64,000 nucleotides of DNA, from contig NZ_CM125436.1 in the NCBI RefSeq assembly GCF_052072235.1, positions 5,264,001 through 5,328,000 on the forward strand, given 5' to 3'. Shown here one piece after another: positions 60,141 to 64,000 of this stretch; positions within the stretch are counted from its first letter, which is position 1, and each line of letters opens with the position of its first letter. The DNA is from Brevibacillus_D fluminis_A (GTDB taxonomy: Bacteria; Bacillota; Bacilli; Brevibacillales; Brevibacillaceae). A program made the translations under genes and the position numbers. Under the pieces are notes generated by a model. It made no database searches, had not been told where the DNA came from, and saw nothing but the letters and a program-made list of their open reading frames with translations.

Positions 60141-61485
60141 ATTCGTTAAACTCCCAATCTGTGACGTGCTTTTGAAAGCGGTCCGCCTCCACCTTTTTCA
60201 TCGCGGTGAAAGCTTTGACCATCGGTGCGCCGATCAGCTCGCAAAGCCGCTGGTCACGGAGCAGCACCTCGATGCTTTCATGCAAATTGCGCGGCAGCGA
60301 GATGCCTTGGCCGCCTTCTCCCGCCGGGCCGGGCGGCTCCAGTTCGTTGACGATGCCGTCGTAGCCGGCAAGCAGGCATGCGGCTGCGATCAGATACGGG
60401 TTCGCCGATGCATCGCCTGCGCGCAGCTCCAGACGGCTTCCCCGCCCTCGCTCTGCCGGGATGCGGACAAATGCCGTGCGCACATCGTAGCCCCAATCTG
60501 CCGCGAGCGGCGCCATGCTGTCGGGTACGAGCCGCTTGTAGGCATTGACGGTAGGCGCGAGGAAACTCATCGTAGCCGGCGCATGGCGAAGCACGCCTGC
60601 CATGAAATGCTTGCAGATTTGGCTCAAGCCGTCTGCCGCCTGCGGGTCATGGAACACATTCGCGTCCTGCCCGTTCAGCAAGCTGACATGAATATGAAAG
60701 CCCGAACCTGGCTCGTGCGTAAACGGTTTCCCCATGAATGTGGCGTGGAGCCCGTTGCAGGCCGCGATCTCTTTCACCATGTTTTTGAAGCGGAACGCGC
60801 GGTCGGCCGACTCGGTGGCTGTGCCATGGAGCATGTTGACCTCGAATTGCCCGCCGCCGATCTCATGGTTCGCTGCGGTCAGCTGCAAGCCCAGCGTTTT
60901 TCCCGCGTCCAAAAATTGATGCAGCATGCCCCGCTCATCCGATCGCCGTCCGACCGTGTACACCATGGAAGGACGATCGCTGTATTTTTTCCAGCCTGCC
61001 TCTGTGTGCTGGAGCAGATAAAACTCCAGCTCATGCGCGAACACCGGGGTCAGGTTCAGCGTTTCTTCAAAAAGCGTCACCGCCCGCTTCAAAAACTGCC
61101 TGGGCGAAATGTCGATTTCCTTGCCGTTGTGATCGTAAAGATCGGCCAGGCATTGCACGGTATGCGGCTCCCACGGAATGGTCGCCAGCGTAGATAAATC
61201 GGGAACGGCCCGCATATCGGGAAATCCGCGGTCCGGGGCCATTCCGGGTGCATTCAGTGGAATGCCGTCCAGGCCATCGACCAGATTGGCTACGCAAAAC
61301 GTCTGCCCATCTTCTATGACATTGGCGAAATACTCGAGGGGAATGTCTTTCCCGCGCGGGTATCCATGCATATCGCTATAAGTGACGCGGACGTATTTGA
61401 CCCCTTGCCGCTCCAGGCGCGTGATGATTTCCTTGACTGCATCCGGCCTTGTGTCCGTATATGTGGCCATTTTGTTTGGTTGCAT
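60124..61485 (-). CDS. Glutamine-synthetase-like gamma-glutamyl amine ligase
   Basis: 453 residues from the ATG at 61485 behind GGAGGATT; the longer in-frame read to 61635 overlaps hpaD. It has the glutamine synthetase fold: N-terminal YVRVTYSDMHGYPRGKDIPL, PVFAHELEFYLL near 145 (metal Glu), NHEIGGGQFEVNM near 203, GSGFHIHVSLL near 250 (ATP/glutamate site), and RLELRAGDASANPYLIAAA near 345. It lacks the C-terminal adenylylation loop of GlnA. With the adjacent C26 hydrolase it matches PuuA/PuuD- or AtdA1/AtdA2-like pairs that glutamylate an amine and later release the acid. The amine is unknown. Confidence 0.88.
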   Translation of the reverse strand: MQPNKMATYTDTRPDAVKEIITRLERQGVKYVRVTYSDMHGYPRGKDIPLEYFANVIEDGQTFCVANLVDGLDGIPLNAPGMAPDRGFPDMRAVPDLSTLATIPWEPHTVQCLADLYDHNGKEIDISPRQFLKRAVTLFEETLNLTPVFAHELEFYLLQHTEAGWKKYSDRPSMVYTVGRRSDERGMLHQFLDAGKTLGLQLTAANHEIGGGQFEVNMLHGTATESADRAFRFKNMVKEIAACNGLHATFMGKPFTHEPGSGFHIHVSLLNGQDANVFHDPQAADGLSQICKHFMAGVLRHAPATMSFLAPTVNAYKRLVPDSMAPLAADWGYDVRTAFVRIPAERGRGSRLELRAGDASANPYLIAAACLLAGYDGIVNELEPPGPAGEGGQGISLPRNLHESIEVLLRDQRLCELIGAPMVKAFTAMKKVEADRFQKHVTDWEFNEYVYHI

Positions 61486-61546
61486 GTTCCAATCCTCCAT
61501 CGTCGCGTCATCAAAAGTTGCCCGTTTGATAGCGTGTTCGCAGCCG

Positions 61547-62425
61547 TTACGTGGTCCAGCCTTTATCCGGCCGATCGAACCATATATGCACTTGCCCGGT
61601 GCCGACCGACGCTTCATAGTCGGAGAACTGCACACCTGGGGCCGTGCAGCCGCTTCCCCCCAGCGCGCTGACCATCATGAGATAGTGGCCGAACCGTCCT
61701 TCCGGCGCATGCTTGCGGTACTCGGGCATAAGGCTGATGACCTCGCTATGCTTGCCTTCGGTCAGCAAGCGGATGACATGTTCATCCATCGCACGCGCTT
61801 CTTGCGTGAAGACGTGGGACAAGTCAGCCGACTCGTGCTGGCGGATGACGGAAAGCGGCCAGAAGCGGTGGGAAAGACCGCCTGATCCCAGCAGCACCAC
61901 GCGTTTTCCGCTCTTGTCGATCGCCTCGCGCAGCACTTTGCCGAACTTCAGGAAATCATCCGGCTCTCCTGTTTGCGCGCAGCTGACCGACAGCACTTTC
62001 TCGCCTTGATGCAAATAATGAACGAGGTTGACCGTGCCGTAGTGGATCGGCAGGTTGGCATTGCGGCTCACATGCACCCATGTGTCCGGTTTTCCCTTCG
62101 CCGCTTCCTCGATCAGATCGGCCAGCTCGGGGTCACCCGCGTAGTCATACGGAATGTCGCACAGGCTGCGCGGCAATTCGTCCGATGTATGCAGCCCTTT
62201 GTAATGATGGCGCCCGTCCACGACCGTCTCAAACGTCGTATGCCAATGGGTATCAAAAATCACGATCGTGTCCGGCTTCAGCTTTTCCAGCACCTCTGAA
62301 CGCAGGCGGCGAAGCCCGGTGACCACTGTGAAATCTTTGCCTTCATTGAGTTCCAGCCGAATCTCTTCCGGCAGCATGATCGTCGGTACGTGCGAGATGA
62401 TGCCTGCCCCGATAATTTCCCCCAT
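61547..62425 (-). CDS. hpaD: 3,4-dihydroxyphenylacetate 2,3-dioxygenase (class III extradiol)
   Basis: 292 residues, LigB-type fold. Motifs shared with HpaD: ISHVPTIML (H12), DTIVIFDTHW (H60), TSDELPRSLCDIPYDYAGDPEL (conserved region about 80-101), LLGSGGLSHRFW near 205, MDEHVIRLL and GTGQVHIWF at the end. It opens the ring of homoprotocatechuate, using an Fe(II) or Mn(II) centre. It lies 35 bp after hpaE and 61 bp before the glutamine-synthetase-like gene on one strand. Confidence 0.9.
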   Translation of the reverse strand: MGEIIGAGIISHVPTIMLPEEIRLELNEGKDFTVVTGLRRLRSEVLEKLKPDTIVIFDTHWHTTFETVVDGRHHYKGLHTSDELPRSLCDIPYDYAGDPELADLIEEAAKGKPDTWVHVSRNANLPIHYGTVNLVHYLHQGEKVLSVSCAQTGEPDDFLKFGKVLREAIDKSGKRVVLLGSGGLSHRFWPLSVIRQHESADLSHVFTQEARAMDEHVIRLLTEGKHSEVISLMPEYRKHAPEGRFGHYLMMVSALGGSGCTAPGVQFSDYEASVGTGQVHIWFDRPDKGWTT

Positions 62426-62460
62426 GATAGTTGCCTCCCTGTCACTTGTTTGGTCGAGCT

Positions 62461-63930
62461 TTATTGAAACGAACCGCTCCGCTTCGCCAGCGTTTTGACA
62501 TCGCAGAAAAATTCAAAGCTCCAGTTGCCGCCTTCGCGCCCGATTCCGGAGTTTTTCGCCCCGCCAAACGGTGCCGACAAATCGCGTGCAAAAAATGTGT
62601 TGACCCAGACCGTACCAGCTGTCACCGCAGCCCCGACCCGGTTCGCCCGCTCCTCGTCTCCGGTGAAAATGGTGGCTGCCAAGCCATAATCCGTGTGATT
62701 GGCAAGCGCAATGGCTTCCTCTTCGGTCTTGAACGTCTGCAGCGTCAGGACCGGACCGAACACTTCCCGCTGCAAAATTTCCGCATCTTCCGGCACATTG
62801 ATAAACAGTGTCGGCTCAAAGTACAAGCCGCCAAGCGCAGAGGAAACCCCGCCGCCGTAAGCGACTTCCGCTCCGGCTGCACGCGCCCGCTCAACAAACC
62901 CCTGCACCCGTTCCAAATGCTCGCGGGTAATCAGCGGCCCGACATGCGTTTCCGGCTTGCGCGGATCGCCCAGCACCAGCTCCTTGGCACCGGTTTTCAT
63001 GCCTTCAATAAAGTCTTTCGCGATCGATTCTTCCACCAAAATGCGCGTGCCGGCGAGGCAGACTTGCCCTGCGTTGTCATATTGACCGAGCGCTGTGCGC
63101 AGCGCAGCAGCGAAATCGCAGTCGGCGAACACGATAAGCGGGGACTTGCCGCCCAGCTCAAGGCTGACCGGTACGATGCGATCGGCAGCTGCCTTCCCGA
63201 TGATTTTGCCGGTTTCCTCCGAGCCGGTGAACGAAATCCGGGTAACGTCCGGATGTGCCGTCAGCGCTGCTCCCGCGTCTTCCCCGATCCCTTGCACAAC
63301 ATTGAGAACACCTGCAGGCAGCCCGGCCTCCTCGGCGAAATCAGCGAGCAGGGAGCATGTGAACGGCGCCCATTCCGGCGGTTTGATCACCACCGTATTC
63401 CCTGCGGCCAGAGCAGGTCCGACCTTCCACGTCGACAGCATGAACGGGGCATTCCACGGCGTAATCAAGCCCGAGACGCCCGATGGATCGTAATGGACGC
63501 TGTACTGCACACCGTTCGCTTCCCATGACTCGCCTTTCAGCGTTTCCGCCCATTCCGCGAAAAAACGAATGTTCATCGCGCCGCGTTTCATGACGCGCAG
63601 CCGGCTCGCTTCCAGCAGTGAGCCGTTGTTCGTCGTTTCCACGATGGCCAGCTCTTCGAGATGCGCCTCGATCACATCGGCCAGCTTTTTCAAATAAGGA
63701 GCACGTCCGCTTGGGCCGAGTGCAGCCCATGCCGGAAACGCTTCTTTTGCAGCCTGAACGGCCAGATCGATTTCCGCCTGGCCCCCCGCCGCCACCTCGC
63801 CCATGACGGATTCATCGATCGGACTGATCACCTGAAACGTGGATGCCGAGCTTACACGCTTTCCGCCGATATAGTGGTCAGGCGAAACTTCCACACCCGC
63901 GATATTGATTCGTTTGCTTTGTGTCAGCAT
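62461..63930 (-). CDS. hpaE: 5-carboxymethyl-2-hydroxymuconate semialdehyde dehydrogenase
   Basis: 489 residues, complete aldehyde dehydrogenase. GVSGLITPWNAPFML near 150, cofactor GSEETGK near 234, catalytic Glu258 in LELGGKSP and nucleophile Cys291 in GQVCLAGTRI. The C-terminal VNTFFARDLSAPFGGAKNSG and GREGGNWSFEFFCDVK closely follow HpaE. It oxidises the semialdehyde formed by HpaD. It starts at the base after the previous gene's stop codon, so it is coupled to a gene that continues beyond the right edge. Confidence 0.88.
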   Translation of the reverse strand: MLTQSKRINIAGVEVSPDHYIGGKRVSSASTFQVISPIDESVMGEVAAGGQAEIDLAVQAAKEAFPAWAALGPSGRAPYLKKLADVIEAHLEELAIVETTNNGSLLEASRLRVMKRGAMNIRFFAEWAETLKGESWEANGVQYSVHYDPSGVSGLITPWNAPFMLSTWKVGPALAAGNTVVIKPPEWAPFTCSLLADFAEEAGLPAGVLNVVQGIGEDAGAALTAHPDVTRISFTGSEETGKIIGKAAADRIVPVSLELGGKSPLIVFADCDFAAALRTALGQYDNAGQVCLAGTRILVEESIAKDFIEGMKTGAKELVLGDPRKPETHVGPLITREHLERVQGFVERARAAGAEVAYGGGVSSALGGLYFEPTLFINVPEDAEILQREVFGPVLTLQTFKTEEEAIALANHTDYGLAATIFTGDEERANRVGAAVTAGTVWVNTFFARDLSAPFGGAKNSGIGREGGNWSFEFFCDVKTLAKRSGSFQ

Positions 63931-64000
63931 TTAGTTCACCCCTATTTTCGCGTCTTGGCCGTTTTGCACCGGATCGGCCAGCAGCTGGTTCACCAATCGC
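63931..64000 (-). CDS. 3' end of an upstream catabolic gene (partial)
   Basis: Only the last 22 codons are inside the window: RLVNQLLADP then VQNGQDAKIGVN and a TAA at 63931-63933 touching the hpaE start. Likely another homoprotocatechuate-pathway gene, but the fragment is too short to identify. Confidence 0.6.
   Translation of the reverse strand, partial: RLVNQLLADPVQNGQDAKIGVN

Overview
The window looks like chromosome of a moderately GC-rich, spore-forming-type Firmicute, most likely Brevibacillus or a close relative in the Paenibacillaceae. This is inferred from the gene families (LutABC, a bifunctional rhamnulose-phosphate aldolase/dehydrogenase, ThiT behind a TPP riboswitch, multiple chemoreceptors), the strong GGAGG-type ribosome binding sites and the U-tailed hairpin terminators. 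No rRNA, tRNA, CRISPR array, insertion sequence or prophage was seen.

Region 1 (1-12.9 kb). A giant secreted protein, cut by the left window edge, carries a propeller-like N-terminus, ten tandem cadherin-like repeats of about 110 residues and Ig-like domains. Three tail-collar (MdpB-type) genes and a GNAT acetyltransferase lie upstream on the same strand. Next come a Tat-exported flavin amine oxidase, a Fur-box-controlled PepSY membrane protein, and a polytopic chemoreceptor paired with a stand-alone receiver-like protein.

Region 2 (12.9-32.9 kb). A MalT/BTAD-type activator is followed by a same-strand L-rhamnose locus. In transcription order from the right it holds an ABC importer (ATPase, two permeases, lipoprotein), a chemoreceptor, rhaEW, a DeoR regulator, lutABC with its GntR regulator, then rhaM, rhaB and rhaA. 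Together these predict uptake of rhamnose and its conversion to DHAP plus L-lactate, with lactate oxidised to pyruvate. Two near-identical promoter elements upstream of the importer and rhaEW suggest one regulator. The predicted rhaMBA leader contains a roughly 218-nt interrupted inverted repeat.

Region 3 (32.9-44.5 kb). Mixed housekeeping and accessory genes: a DUF218 protein, an APC amino-acid permease, a chemoreceptor, a VOC protein, a SagB-like nitroreductase with a divergent LysR regulator, a decayed SgrR-type regulator beside an MFS transporter, a Pro/Gly-repeat protein, a complete TPP riboswitch-terminator-thiT unit and an exported HAD phosphatase.

Region 4 (44.5-56.5 kb). A LacI-controlled operon (lacI, sugar isomerase, Gfo/Idh dehydrogenase, lipoprotein, two permeases), in which the LacI gene appears to start at a rare ATT codon. 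Then a secreted TIM-barrel-like protein and a metQ-metN-metI importer followed by a sarcosine-oxidase-type flavoenzyme.

Region 5 (56.5-64 kb). An aromatic/amine catabolic block: TetR regulator, Rieske protein, ACMSD-like amidohydrolase, an aldehyde dehydrogenase remnant, a C26 gamma-glutamyl hydrolase, a glutamine-synthetase-like ligase, homoprotocatechuate dioxygenase (HpaD) and semialdehyde dehydrogenase (HpaE). The side-by-side presence of gamma-glutamylation enzymes and homoprotocatechuate meta-cleavage enzymes is the most intriguing metabolic combination here.
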